Below, one piece after another: positions 1 to 7,423 of a stretch of DNA of 15,823 nt. The number at the start of each line of letters is the position of its first letter. Position 1 is the first letter of the stretch. The notes under the pieces were generated by a model. It was not told the origin of the DNA, made no database searches, and was given only the letters and a program-made list of their open reading frames with translations. The translations under genes were made by a program, and so were the position numbers. Source of the stretch: JBGSUE01 sp041753515 (GTDB lineage Bacteria; Patescibacteriota; Microgenomatia; UBA10105; UBA927); the NCBI GenBank assembly GCA_041753515.1, contig JBGSUE010000014.1, positions 1-15,823 of the forward strand, given 5' to 3'.

Positions 1-139
1 ACGCTTCCCCGCTTTTCTCCTAGAGACCGAATATCGCTTCAATCACCGTGCTACAATCGAGAAAGATCTACGCATGTTGCTAGCGCAACATCGCCGAAAA
101 GAAAGACTTATAATTTAACATCTAACTGGGCAAGACCCT
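1..139 (+). mobile_element. 3' end of an insertion sequence, probably IS1595 family
   Basis: The window opens inside an insertion sequence. It holds the last 38 codons of a transposase (2-118), about 7 bases of spacer, and a terminal repeat CTGGGCAAGACCCT at 126-139. The reverse complement of this 14-base sequence sits at the extreme right edge of the window (15810-15823), which marks it as the element's terminal inverted repeat. The GGG-type end and the C-terminal transposase sequence fit IS1595/ISXO2-like elements. The exact boundary is uncertain by one base (138 or 139). Host sequence begins directly after it in the middle of a membrane-protein gene. Only the 3' end is visible, so element length and the target duplication cannot be read. 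Confidence 0.75.
2..118 (+). CDS. Transposase C-terminus (partial, IS1595/ISXO2-like)
   Basis: This open frame runs off the left edge and ends at TAA 116-118, giving 38 residues. It reads RFPAFLLETEYRFNHRATIE at the start of the visible part and ends in a basic stretch (QHRRKERLII). The E-[YF]-R-[FY]-N-x-R signature followed by a short basic tail is typical of the C-terminal end of ISXO2-like DDE transposases of the IS1595 family, which cut and paste their element. The DDE catalytic residues lie upstream of the window and cannot be checked. The stop codon lies 7 bases before the terminal repeat, a normal distance for a compact insertion sequence. Family assignment is from memory of the motif and is moderately sure; that it is a transposase is supported by the adjoining terminal repeat. 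Confidence 0.7.
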   Translation, partial: RFPAFLLETEYRFNHRATIEKDLRMLLAQHRRKERLII

Positions 140-409
140 AACTATATAGACGCCGGAATATGGATACCGGCGATAGCGGGTAAAAAAATTTGGACAAATC
201 ATTCTAACCCGTATGACTGGGAAGAGCTGGAAGAAGGTTTTGATGCCATGAACCCAACGCATGCATTTGTTGGCGAGGCACTAGAGCCCCGGGAAGACAG
301 TTTGACACGAGAATTACTTGAATCAAATGCATGTTTTCATGAACTTTTTGCGCAAGGAGAGTCAGTTCTTTATAGTATTCAGACAAATTGTGAATCACGT
401 TTCTGGTAA
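140..409 (+). pseudogene. 3' remnant of a polytopic membrane (GT-C-like) protein gene cut by the insertion sequence
   Basis: An open frame of 89 codons starts at the insertion-sequence boundary and ends at TAA 407-409. It begins NYIDAGIWIPAIAGKKIW and ends VLYSIQTNCESRFW. The D-A-G-x-W-I-P-A-[IL]-[AT]-G pattern, followed by a 'FVG' segment and a terminal 'V-x-Y-x-I' strand, resembles the extracytoplasmic C-terminal domain of large bacterial membrane glycosyltransferase-like proteins (GT39/DUF6541-type). The whole membrane part is missing, so the exact family cannot be proven. An in-frame ATG at 248 exists but has no promoter or ribosome site, so expression is unlikely. The frame remains open into the element end (from 119), adding seven non-native codons. 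The remnant faces the next gene tail to tail with 14 bases between. Confidence 0.6.
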
Positions 410-423
410 GAAATGTTTTAAGA

Positions 424-1506
424 TTATTCGAAAGCACTAATATAGTGTGAAATATTTTTTGTCGAATATAATTTACTAAAATTATATCTTAGATGTGAGA
501 AACTCTGTGACTGATTTTTATACTTGTTGATAACAGATGTAATTTGTTTGAGAGTGTGTTGTTTGGATTTTTTCACATAATAACAGATACCCATTGTAAG
601 AATTTCATTTGATCCGAAGAATCTTCTTGAAACAATAATTGTCCCGCATACGACGGAGTCCATTAGTATCACCGGAAACCCTTCTGTTTTTTCTTCAGGC
701 AGGAAGAGGAAAGTTTTGGCCTTTTTCAGATACACGGATACATCTTTGACGGCATGCATGAGTGAAATATTTTTGGATAGATTATGATTAATAATATATT
801 CCTTTACCCTGTCATATTCAGATCCGTCGCCGATGATCATGCAGCGAGCTTTCTTGTTCTGAAGAATATAATCATTCATAGTTTGGACTATTTCCATTGG
901 ATTTTTTGAGGGTACAAGCCGACCGATGTGGATGATATCTATGGTCCGTCTGCCTTTTGGTAACGGATCGTTGGCGTACCGTGACCAATTATAAACAACC
1001 TGAATTTTTGAATCCGGAATATTGAAATAATGAATTAATTGATTTTTAATTGCTTGCGTCGGGGTGATCACCTTATTTGCCAGAGGATACAGATACCGTA
1101 TCCCCCACTCCTGCAGTTTCGGCAGAAACATGGTGTGAATAAGAGTTTCCGTATAGTGGTCTTCACTGACAACGACAGCCGTTTTTCTCCAGAAGAAGAA
1201 CAATTTTGAGAAAAGTACCGGAATTGCATACGGGCTGACGAAAACCAAAATTGATGACGGTTTATGCATAAATATATATATCCAAAGCCGTACGATAAAC
1301 AGAAGTTGGTCTGGTCTGGTCTGGTCAACAATTGTCACGTTTGGATTGCTAATCAGGCAACGCAGATCTTTCGAATGGCCTTTTTGGAGAAAAATAGTGA
1401 TCGGCGTTTGTTGTTTTTTGCCAGTAAAATTGACGATATCGATGATTTTTGCAGGAATTCCGCCGGGATCAAGATTGGAGTAGACGATGAGAAGAGACGA
1501 AGCCAT
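424..1506 (-). CDS. GT4 family (GT-B fold) glycosyltransferase
   Basis: This 360-residue cytoplasmic enzyme probably transfers a sugar from a nucleotide donor to a growing lipid-linked glycan. The N-terminal half is an acceptor-side Rossmann domain (LLIVYSNLDPGGIPAKI near residue 5). The C-terminal donor domain shows IIHIGRLVPSKN, the IIGDGSEYDRVKEYI strand-helix, and TEGFPVILMDS. In the usual GT4 E-x7-E nucleotide-binding motif the second residue is Asp (E275/D283), a conservative departure. ATG at 1506 is chosen over an in-frame ATG at 1548 because the first 14 residues of the longer form do not fit the family and would cross the divergent promoter. The gene is monocistronic, divergent from the next gene across 44 bases. 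A pentanucleotide repeat lies inside the gene at 1306-1325. The acceptor and donor sugars cannot be inferred. Confidence 0.88.
   Translation of the reverse strand: MASSLLIVYSNLDPGGIPAKIIDIVNFTGKKQQTPITIFLQKGHSKDLRCLISNPNVTIVDQTRPDQLLFIVRLWIYIFMHKPSSILVFVSPYAIPVLFSKLFFFWRKTAVVVSEDHYTETLIHTMFLPKLQEWGIRYLYPLANKVITPTQAIKNQLIHYFNIPDSKIQVVYNWSRYANDPLPKGRRTIDIIHIGRLVPSKNPMEIVQTMNDYILQNKKARCMIIGDGSEYDRVKEYIINHNLSKNISLMHAVKDVSVYLKKAKTFLFLPEEKTEGFPVILMDSVVCGTIIVSRRFFGSNEILTMGICYYVKKSKQHTLKQITSVINKYKNQSQSFSHLRYNFSKLYSTKNISHYISAFE
1306..1325. repeat. Pentanucleotide tandem repeat inside a glycosyltransferase gene
   Basis: Four consecutive 5-base units are seen on the + strand: TTGGT followed by three exact CTGGT copies. 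On the coding (-) strand this is three ACCAG units plus ACCAA. It encodes the DQTRPDQ stretch near residue 63 of the GT4 enzyme. Because the unit is not a multiple of three, gain or loss of one copy would shift the frame and truncate the protein early. The tract is short, so slippage is possible but not demonstrated. Confidence 0.6.
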
Positions 1507-1550
1507 ATTTATGCGTATGATACGAAGATACGGTAAAATACACAACACAT
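1507..1550. promoter_or_regulatory. Divergent promoter region with overlapping back-to-back -10 elements
   Basis: The 44-base gap separates two divergent glycosyltransferase genes. A symmetric GTATGATAC core gives TATGAT on the + strand (1516-1521) and TATCAT on the - strand (1517-1522). For the leftward gene, TTGTGT lies 17 bases upstream of TATCAT (1540-1545), and the ATG follows only 10 bases after the hexamer. For the rightward gene, the ATG is 29 bases downstream of TATGAT; a second candidate, TAAAAT at 1534-1539, is 11 bases from that ATG. The + strand -35 is not clear. No Shine-Dalgarno motif precedes either start, so very short or leaderless transcripts are possible. Confidence 0.45.
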
Positions 1551-2642
1551 ATGAAGGTATGTATACTGCGTGATTATAAAGAAGAAAACTGGCACAGCAT
1601 GGAAGTCTATGCGGATAACCTAGTGAAATATCTGAAACAGAGCCATAAAGACGTTGAAGTTACAGAGTTTGTTTCGCTCCCCTCTCTGTCCCGGTTGTTT
1701 CCGGTAAAATATAAATACATCCGGCAGTTTTTTCGGTATGTCATAAATCCAATCGGCGTTTTTTTTCAAAAAGCTGATGTTTATCATATAACCGATCATG
1801 CCAATGCACACCTGTTAATGGTATTGGACCCAAAAAAGACTATTGTTACCTGTCATGACCTGACTGCGCCGTACTGGATGGAACAACATGTCCGGTTGGG
1901 TGTAAAAAAACGTATCCGGCATTTTGTCGAAAAATGGCGCCTGAGGTTTTTAAAACGTGCTGCAGAAATCATCGCCGTATCAGAGTCCACAAAACATGAT
2001 TTGATTACTATTTTGGGCATTCCAGAGTCTCATATAGAGGTTATTTATGAAGGGATAGATCCGATGTTCAAACGAATCGCTAAAAAAACAGAAATAAAGC
2101 TACCGAAAAAATTTCTGCTTAACGTCGGATCAACGTATACAAACAAAAATATGGAGGGGTTGATCCGTATATTTTCGCTGTATGCAAAACTGGATCCGGA
2201 CATGTGGCTGGTGAAAGCCGGTGACCCGTGGACAAATGATCAATTACGTCTTATATCTGAATTTGAGTATTCAAGCAGAATTGTTCATATCGGCTTTGTG
2301 AAACAGGAAGATTTACCACTCATATATTCACAAGCTACAGCTTTATTGCAACCATCACTTGCCGAAGGGTTCGGATTTACCCCGCTTGAAGCAATGGCCT
2401 GCGGATGCCCCGTGATTGTGAGTGATATTCCAGCACATAGAGAAATCGTACAAAAAGCAGGTTTGTATATTTCATTACAGGATTACGAAGTTGACGCAAA
2501 AAAAATACATTCGTTTCTACATAATAGAACTCTGGTTGGACAGTATAGAGATAACGGTACAATACGTAGTAAAAAGTATACATGGCAGAAAACAGCACAA
2601 GAAACGCATGAATTGTATTATCAGATACGAAATGTCGTATGA
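1551..2642 (+). CDS. GT4 family glycosyltransferase
   Basis: This 363-residue GT-B enzyme is a likely hexosyl or mannosyl-type transferase, acting at the cytoplasmic membrane face. Visible signatures are TIVTCHDLTAPYWMEQH near residue 105, EIIAVSESTKHDLI, VIYEGIDPMF, LLNVGSTYTNKNMEGLI, IVHIGFVKQEDLP, and the donor-binding EGFGFTPLEAMACGCPVI segment with the E-x7-E pair at E272 and E280. It then continues VSDIPAHREIV. The order and spacing match complete GT4 proteins of the mannosyltransferase type, and nothing is truncated. It is the first gene of a four-gene rightward operon and shares an ATGA overlap with the next gene at 2639-2642, implying coupled translation. No ribosome site precedes its ATG. 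Sugar specificity is unknown. Confidence 0.92.
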   Translation: MKVCILRDYKEENWHSMEVYADNLVKYLKQSHKDVEVTEFVSLPSLSRLFPVKYKYIRQFFRYVINPIGVFFQKADVYHITDHANAHLLMVLDPKKTIVTCHDLTAPYWMEQHVRLGVKKRIRHFVEKWRLRFLKRAAEIIAVSESTKHDLITILGIPESHIEVIYEGIDPMFKRIAKKTEIKLPKKFLLNVGSTYTNKNMEGLIRIFSLYAKLDPDMWLVKAGDPWTNDQLRLISEFEYSSRIVHIGFVKQEDLPLIYSQATALLQPSLAEGFGFTPLEAMACGCPVIVSDIPAHREIVQKAGLYISLQDYEVDAKKIHSFLHNRTLVGQYRDNGTIRSKKYTWQKTAQETHELYYQIRNVV

Positions 2643-3853
2643 ATATTGTCTTTTTTTCATCGCTATTACCTCCTGATTATTACGGGGGTGCAGAGATATT
2701 GACCCTGACTCTTGCGGAAGCGTTCGCGGCGAAAGGCCATACGGTAACCATATATACAGGAGGTCCAAACCGGCGGTTCACGCAGAATGGTGTGGAGATA
2801 ATCCAAATTCCTGAATTACGCCATTCCCCACAATGTAAAACAAGCCTTTCACAATATTATGCGACAAAATTACACACCGCCCTTCGGCATGAAGGGTCAA
2901 TACAAAATGCAGACATTATTCATGCGATAGATTTGGATTCGATCACGCTTTTAAGTTATTGGAAAGAGATTCAGGATAAATTCGTCGTTACGATGCAGGA
3001 TTACGGCCTTATTTGTCCTGCAGGCGATTTGTTGTACGGATCAATCGGGTGCCTGAATTATTGCCATGAAAATAAAGGGTTTCAATGTATTGCTCACCGT
3101 GGCGTTTATGGGATTGCTTCATTGCGTCTTCGTTTATCGTATGCAGTCCGTAAATTAGTGAGGGATAAAGTGTTGGATAGATTGAAGAACGTTATTTGTG
3201 TCAGTAATTACGTGGCGCAGTCTTTACTGCGTATTCATAAACCAGATCTGAAACAAGTTATTCCAAACTGTCTGTCAGATGAATGGTTTATAAAAAACAA
3301 CGTTCAAAAAACATTCGATATTTTATATGTAGGCAGACTTGAAGCGTATAAGGGGATTGATGTGTTGCTTCATGCTATCCATGAAATGAAGAATCCGGAT
3401 CTGCACGTAGGAATTGTTGGCGGAGGAAGCCGTATGTATTACGAGAATATTGTTCGGATGAAAGGACTGGAAAAGAATATTACTTTTTTCGGAATTGTAG
3501 ATCAGCGTCAGATCAGAAAATATTATCAACATTCACGGGTAATCGTCGTTCCGTCAATATGGCCGGAACCGTGCGGCAGGACAATTATTGAAGGTATGGC
3601 AAGCGGTGTGCCGGTTGTTGCAACACGGACAGGAGGGACGCCGGAATCAATGGTACACGGAAAACATGGCTACTTAATTCCAGCGGGTAACAGTAGCATA
3701 ATGGCTAGTACAATCAATTCGCTTTTGTTTAAAAAGAAATTACTTTCAGTAATGGGTGTATCTGCTAGAAATTATGCCAAAAAAATGTATAATACGGATG
3801 TCGTATCGGGTACATATTTATCGTTTTACCGGAAAGTGAGTTGCGGTATATGA
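2639..3853 (+). CDS. GT4 family glycosyltransferase with a cysteine cluster
   Basis: The protein has 404 residues and a GT-B fold. The N-terminus PPDYYGGAEILTLTLAEAF is the classic GT4 acceptor-domain loop. The donor domain carries ILYVGRLEAYKGIDVLL, IVGGGSRMYYENI, and WPEPCGRTIIEGMASGVPVV with the E-x7-E pair E310/E318, then ATRTGGTPESMVHG. A cysteine-containing insert follows QDYGLICPAG: C126, C138, C142 and C150, positioned where several bacterial GT4 enzymes have a short C-x(n)-C motif whose role, perhaps structural or metal binding, is not settled. The start overlaps the previous stop (ATGA, 2639-2642) and its own stop overlaps the next start (ATGA, 3850-3853), so the three genes are translationally chained. 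Acceptor and donor are not predictable. Confidence 0.92.
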   Translation: MNIVFFSSLLPPDYYGGAEILTLTLAEAFAAKGHTVTIYTGGPNRRFTQNGVEIIQIPELRHSPQCKTSLSQYYATKLHTALRHEGSIQNADIIHAIDLDSITLLSYWKEIQDKFVVTMQDYGLICPAGDLLYGSIGCLNYCHENKGFQCIAHRGVYGIASLRLRLSYAVRKLVRDKVLDRLKNVICVSNYVAQSLLRIHKPDLKQVIPNCLSDEWFIKNNVQKTFDILYVGRLEAYKGIDVLLHAIHEMKNPDLHVGIVGGGSRMYYENIVRMKGLEKNITFFGIVDQRQIRKYYQHSRVIVVPSIWPEPCGRTIIEGMASGVPVVATRTGGTPESMVHGKHGYLIPAGNSSIMASTINSLLFKKKLLSVMGVSARNYAKKMYNTDVVSGTYLSFYRKVSCGI

Positions 3854-4650
3854 ATAAAATATTCAGAAACGTGAACGTGAAATTATATGGTGTTATCGGG
3901 ATTATTATTCTTCTGTTTGGAGCTCTTGCGTATGAAATATATTTTGACAAACCCCAGTATGTCACCGTCCGGATAAAAGGTAGCCCGGGGAATTGGTGGT
4001 GGGTGACGCCCCGGCCTCCGGATTTTCTTGCCAATGCAGTGAAGGTTGGTGATAAAGAATTTAATGCTGCAAACCGCGCAACCGCTGAAGTGCTTGAGGT
4101 AGATGTGTATGATGCCGGCGGGCCGACGAAAGACGTTTTTCTAACCGTGAAATTGGAGGCAAAACAGAACAGTAGGACCAAAAAATATTCATATAAGGGT
4201 GAACCGTTGCATATAGGAGGGCCGATAAGCCTCAATTTGGATGAAGCATTTTTTCCCGGTATGGTTGTTGAAGTATATGGTGTGGAAATCCCGAAGCGTG
4301 AGTATGTTGAAAAACAGCTGAAAATAAAATATGAAAATCAATGGCCATTTGCATACGATGCGATAGTAGTTGGCGATACCATAAAAGACGGTAATGGCAA
4401 TGTTATAGCAGAAATCATTCAAAAAGAGAGACGTCCAGCCGAAAAAGAAGGTGTTACACTTACAGGACAGATCGTAAAGACCTTTAGTCCGGTATTTGAA
4501 GATTATTTTGTAACCGTTAAAGTGAAAGCGATTCAGAAAAATGAGGAATTGATTTTCCGTGAAGAACAATATTTGAAAGTTAATAACAAAGTATGGCTCA
4601 TGTTTCCTCATATCAATATGGCTGGTGCATACATCATGACTATTGAATAG
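3850..4650 (+). CDS. Membrane-anchored protein with two tandem DUF4330-like domains
   Basis: This 266-residue protein of unknown function has a short basic N-terminus, one membrane helix (about residues 13-28), and an outside portion made of two similar units. VGD at 66-68 matches VGD at 174-176. VFLTVKLEA at 96-104 matches YFVTVKVKA at 219-227. LHIGGPISLNL at 120-130 matches LKVNNKVWLMF at 242-252. The last strands (VVEVYGVEI and AYIMTIE) also pair. The later pairs are offset by 122-123 residues, which points to an internal duplication. Overall layout resembles DUF4330 proteins (TM helix, then beta-rich domain), known mostly from cyanobacteria and without an assigned function. The ATG at 3850 overlaps the upstream stop and is preferred over a TTG at 3841. 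The polymerase gene starts 6 bases downstream, suggesting a partner role. Family name is from pattern memory. Confidence 0.7.
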   Translation: MNKIFRNVNVKLYGVIGIIILLFGALAYEIYFDKPQYVTVRIKGSPGNWWWVTPRPPDFLANAVKVGDKEFNAANRATAEVLEVDVYDAGGPTKDVFLTVKLEAKQNSRTKKYSYKGEPLHIGGPISLNLDEAFFPGMVVEVYGVEIPKREYVEKQLKIKYENQWPFAYDAIVVGDTIKDGNGNVIAEIIQKERRPAEKEGVTLTGQIVKTFSPVFEDYFVTVKVKAIQKNEELIFREEQYLKVNNKVWLMFPHINMAGAYIMTIE

Positions 4651-4656
4651 TGATAT

Positions 4657-6216
4657 ATGGATCCTTTAAACCCGCGTGAGGTTTACCCGTTTCGGTCCAG
4701 CGAACTGTTTTATAGGTTGCAGAATCAGACACCAAGCTATCAATCAGAGTTTCCGCATGATATCCCCTACGATCCGGGTGCCACCAGCTCGCTATTTGAA
4801 TTGAATTATCTTCCAACAGGCGGTGCGTCCATTATTGCCATACTGTTTATTGTCTGTGCTTCGCTCATCGGTTTGTATTTTCTTTTCAGGAAAAATAATA
4901 GTTTTATCAGCTTTTTGTCCGTTGGTTTTATGGTCGCAATACTCCTGACCTTTTTTGGTCCCCTACGGCTTCCCAGCATTATGCATTTCAGGACGCTTCT
5001 GGGTTTTGTCAAATTAATCGGACTTGTTTTGTTTGTTCTGTCACTTCTGTTGCCATTCGTTCACAATAAATACATTTCTTTTTTCCGGTCATATTCGTTT
5101 TATCCTGTCACATTTTTTGTTATCAGTCAGCTTTTATCAGTTTTTACACTGACGAACGTATCGTATTTTCTGACTGACTTCGGAATTCTGGCAACAGGCC
5201 TGTTTTTTTACTATTTGGGATTTGTCTATTTCGATCGGGATGTGAGTGTGCGTATGTTTCGTGCATTATTTTTCTGTATGCTGTTAGCATGTTTACCGGT
5301 ATTTGCCGTCTTTTTATTCCGTGAGTCAGGAATTTCTTTTATCTCCTCTATGTATCCAAAATACGAAAATTTTGTATTTCTCCATGATCTTTCCCGGGGC
5401 AGAATATTCTCCATTATTGATTTTGAGTATTTTGTGCCCTGTATCGTTTTCTGGCTTGTATATACAAATAAAAGAAAACGAGTATATGGACATGTAATTG
5501 CGGCTGTGGCTACTGCAATCACTCTTGCGGCAATTGTGCTGGTGAATTACCGGTATAGATTTTTGACGTATTTAATGGGTTTTGTGCTGATGTACAATTA
5601 CATGAAACCATACCGCCAAAAGATTCGGACAATTGTGTTAACAACTCTCGGAGTGATATTTGCATGCTATTTGGTTATTTCAATTGCCAGTTCAAAATCT
5701 ACCATTATAGACAGATTCTTGATGAAGAATTATGCAGAGGATGTGACCAGTGTCGACAGAAGGTTTGTGATGTACAGACAGGCACTTGATCTTTTTATGC
5801 AATCCCCCATTCTGGGAGTAGGCACAGGAAATTATAAGGATAATGTGCAGATTGTGTATTCGCTGTTTGGCGGCAGGACGTATGAACCATACTATAAAAT
5901 ACTCCAGAATGTATACGCGTACCCACACAACTGGTATCTGACACTATTGGCGGAAAACGGACTCATTGGCATTACAATATTTTCCTGGATGGTGTATTCA
6001 TTTGTGACTGTAGATATCCGTTTATGGAAATCTTTAACCGGAAACAGCCTTCTCATTTTTTCAACGACAAGCTCGGTTACATGGCTTTTTATGTTTGCTA
6101 ATCTGTTTACCCATATGCATGTATCTCTCCCAATGGTTATTATTTTTTGGGCTTTCAGAGGAATGATAGAAAAAATGTACGCCCTGAAGTTTATCTCAAA
6201 GAATTTCGTCTCTTAA
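4657..6216 (+). CDS. O-antigen polymerase/ligase family membrane protein (Wzy/WaaL-like)
   Basis: This 519-residue integral membrane protein with roughly 12 hydrophobic segments starting near residue 57 probably joins flipped repeat units outside the membrane or ligates them to an acceptor. The diagnostic region is the large loop before the last helices: RRFVMYRQALDLFMQSPILG (around residue 368), then GVGTGNYKD, then YPHNWYLTLLAENGLIGITI with H424. This arrangement is the core of the Wzy_C/O-antigen ligase family, whose conserved Arg and His residues act in catalysis. The 52-residue polar N-terminus before the first helix is unusual. The next in-frame Met lies inside the membrane part, so the ATG at 4657, 6 bases after the upstream stop, is kept. 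Its last 26 bases overlap the convergent flippase gene. Polymerase is favoured over ligase because a flippase is nearby. Confidence 0.9.
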   Translation: MDPLNPREVYPFRSSELFYRLQNQTPSYQSEFPHDIPYDPGATSSLFELNYLPTGGASIIAILFIVCASLIGLYFLFRKNNSFISFLSVGFMVAILLTFFGPLRLPSIMHFRTLLGFVKLIGLVLFVLSLLLPFVHNKYISFFRSYSFYPVTFFVISQLLSVFTLTNVSYFLTDFGILATGLFFYYLGFVYFDRDVSVRMFRALFFCMLLACLPVFAVFLFRESGISFISSMYPKYENFVFLHDLSRGRIFSIIDFEYFVPCIVFWLVYTNKRKRVYGHVIAAVATAITLAAIVLVNYRYRFLTYLMGFVLMYNYMKPYRQKIRTIVLTTLGVIFACYLVISIASSKSTIIDRFLMKNYAEDVTSVDRRFVMYRQALDLFMQSPILGVGTGNYKDNVQIVYSLFGGRTYEPYYKILQNVYAYPHNWYLTLLAENGLIGITIFSWMVYSFVTVDIRLWKSLTGNSLLIFSTTSSVTWLFMFANLFTHMHVSLPMVIIFWAFRGMIEKMYALKFISKNFVS

Positions 6217-7423
6217 GGATATATAACACAGTGATCGTCGTTCCTCCTTCTGCAAACCATCCAGCTAATAGGGCTCCTCCGTATCCTCTCCCCGCCCATT
6301 GGGGAACCAGAACTGCACAACAGGCAATGATTATGCATGACCGAATTAATGAAATGACCATATTTGTTTTTGTTTTTCCCATCATGTCCAGGATTTGCCT
6401 GTTTGGCCAGACAAACATTGCATAGAGGGTATACGCAATTGATAAGAGTGTGAATATGTGTACGGAATCAGTGTAATCCGACCCGAATAACGAATTTATA
6501 AGTATCGTTCCCAATATATTCAATAGAGCTGTCAGAGGTATGAGAGTCGCGACTAAGAGAATAACGATTCTCCTGTATAGATGCCAGATGGATTCTCCTC
6601 TGCCGTATGCCGTGGTGATAGCCGGAAAAAAAATCGGCATAATAACCTGGGGGATTAGGTGAATGAGCGAAGCAAGAGATAAGGCAGCTGCGTACAGGCC
6701 AACATTTTGGGGTCCTGATATGGCTGTAAAATAGATCATTGTACCAGCTGTCGTCAGAGATGTTATCAGTTCGGAAATACCCACAGGCCAGGTATATGAA
6801 TACAGAGGGGCAGACCATGTGAGTTTTGGCCGGTATTGCGGAAGTGTTTTGAAAAATATGACTATTGCTGCATAAGCCGTTAATACGATTGCACATGCAT
6901 ATCCGATAAATAAGTTTTTTATTTGCATGGAGAACAGAAATAGCAGTATGGAAATGGCGGCAATGCGGAAAACAGATTCGAAATTCTCAATAAAGTATGC
7001 CTTTTCGCTTGCAAGCATGCCGAATAACGCATGCTTGATCAGGAGGATGAGTATTGCCGGTACAACAACAAAAGCGAGTGTGTTCAGCCCCGGAATCGGA
7101 TAATGAATCTGCCAGGCAAAAAGTGCGATGGTCCCTGCAATTCCTGTTCCCATCCCCATCGTTAGAGCTGACGAAAGAATGTTATTTAATTTTTCCTTTT
7201 GTTGTGATCCGTTGTAGAGCGACACAAACCGAGTGACACTCATAGGGAAGCCGAACGCCAGAAACGTAACGGCGCTGGTAAATGTTGTGGTGGCTGTAGT
7301 GTAGAGACCGAACGATTCGCTCCCAAACCTAGCAATTATCAGTTTGAGAAGGAATGAGAATATTTTGGAAAACCCCAGGGTGAGTACTCCTGCAGCAGCA
7401 CCCCGGATAAACAATTTTTTCAT
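6191..7423 (-). CDS. Oligosaccharide flippase, MOP/MATE superfamily (Wzx-like)
   Basis: This 410-residue protein is hydrophobic throughout, with about 12 predicted membrane helices. It starts with the polysaccharide-transporter pattern RGAAAGVLTLGFSKIFSFLL, then IIARFGSESFGLYTTATT and FGFPMSVTRFVSLYNG, which mark the PST branch of MOP exporters. Its role would be moving the lipid-linked repeat unit across the membrane for the polymerase encoded by the convergent gene. Length is normal for the family. The start ATG (7423) overlaps the stop of the upstream radical SAM gene by ATGA (7420-7423). The 3' ends of the two export/polymerisation genes overlap tail to tail over 6191-6216. It is the last gene of the leftward operon. 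Substrate specificity is unknown. Confidence 0.92.
   Translation of the reverse strand: MKKLFIRGAAAGVLTLGFSKIFSFLLKLIIARFGSESFGLYTTATTTFTSAVTFLAFGFPMSVTRFVSLYNGSQQKEKLNNILSSALTMGMGTGIAGTIALFAWQIHYPIPGLNTLAFVVVPAILILLIKHALFGMLASEKAYFIENFESVFRIAAISILLFLFSMQIKNLFIGYACAIVLTAYAAIVIFFKTLPQYRPKLTWSAPLYSYTWPVGISELITSLTTAGTMIYFTAISGPQNVGLYAAALSLASLIHLIPQVIMPIFFPAITTAYGRGESIWHLYRRIVILLVATLIPLTALLNILGTILINSLFGSDYTDSVHIFTLLSIAYTLYAMFVWPNRQILDMMGKTKTNMVISLIRSCIIIACCAVLVPQWAGRGYGGALLAGWFAEGGTTITVLYILKRRNSLR

Noticed and set aside
151..172. Perfect inverted repeat CGCCGG/CCGGCG with a 10-base loop just inside the left gene remnant
   Set aside because: It lies within coding sequence (DAGIWIPAIAG), has no T run behind it on either strand, and is explained by codons for the conserved protein segment.
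435..460. Weak hairpin CACTA-ATA-TAGTG followed a few bases later by six T residues, a possible terminator
   Set aside because: The stem is only five mostly A-T pairs, the T run is displaced, and the site is inside the 3' end of a GT4 coding region.
1507..1548. Longer start for the leftward GT4 gene at 1548
   Set aside because: It would extend the protein across the promoter gap with residues unlike the family, while the ATG at 1506 starts directly before the first Rossmann strand.
3765..4235. 156-codon open frame on the - strand
   Set aside because: It lies opposite the well-supported membrane-anchored duplicated protein and the end of a GT4 gene, has no family character, and would need antisense transcription.
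4189..4611. 140-codon open frame on the - strand
   Set aside because: Shadow of the second half of the duplicated-domain protein; composition (Phe/Asn/Tyr-rich) reflects AT-rich complement, not a protein family.
6468..6896. 142-codon open frame on the - strand in another frame of the flippase
   Set aside because: The flippase frame has full-length membrane-protein character; this one is rich in His, Cys and Ser with no recognisable pattern.
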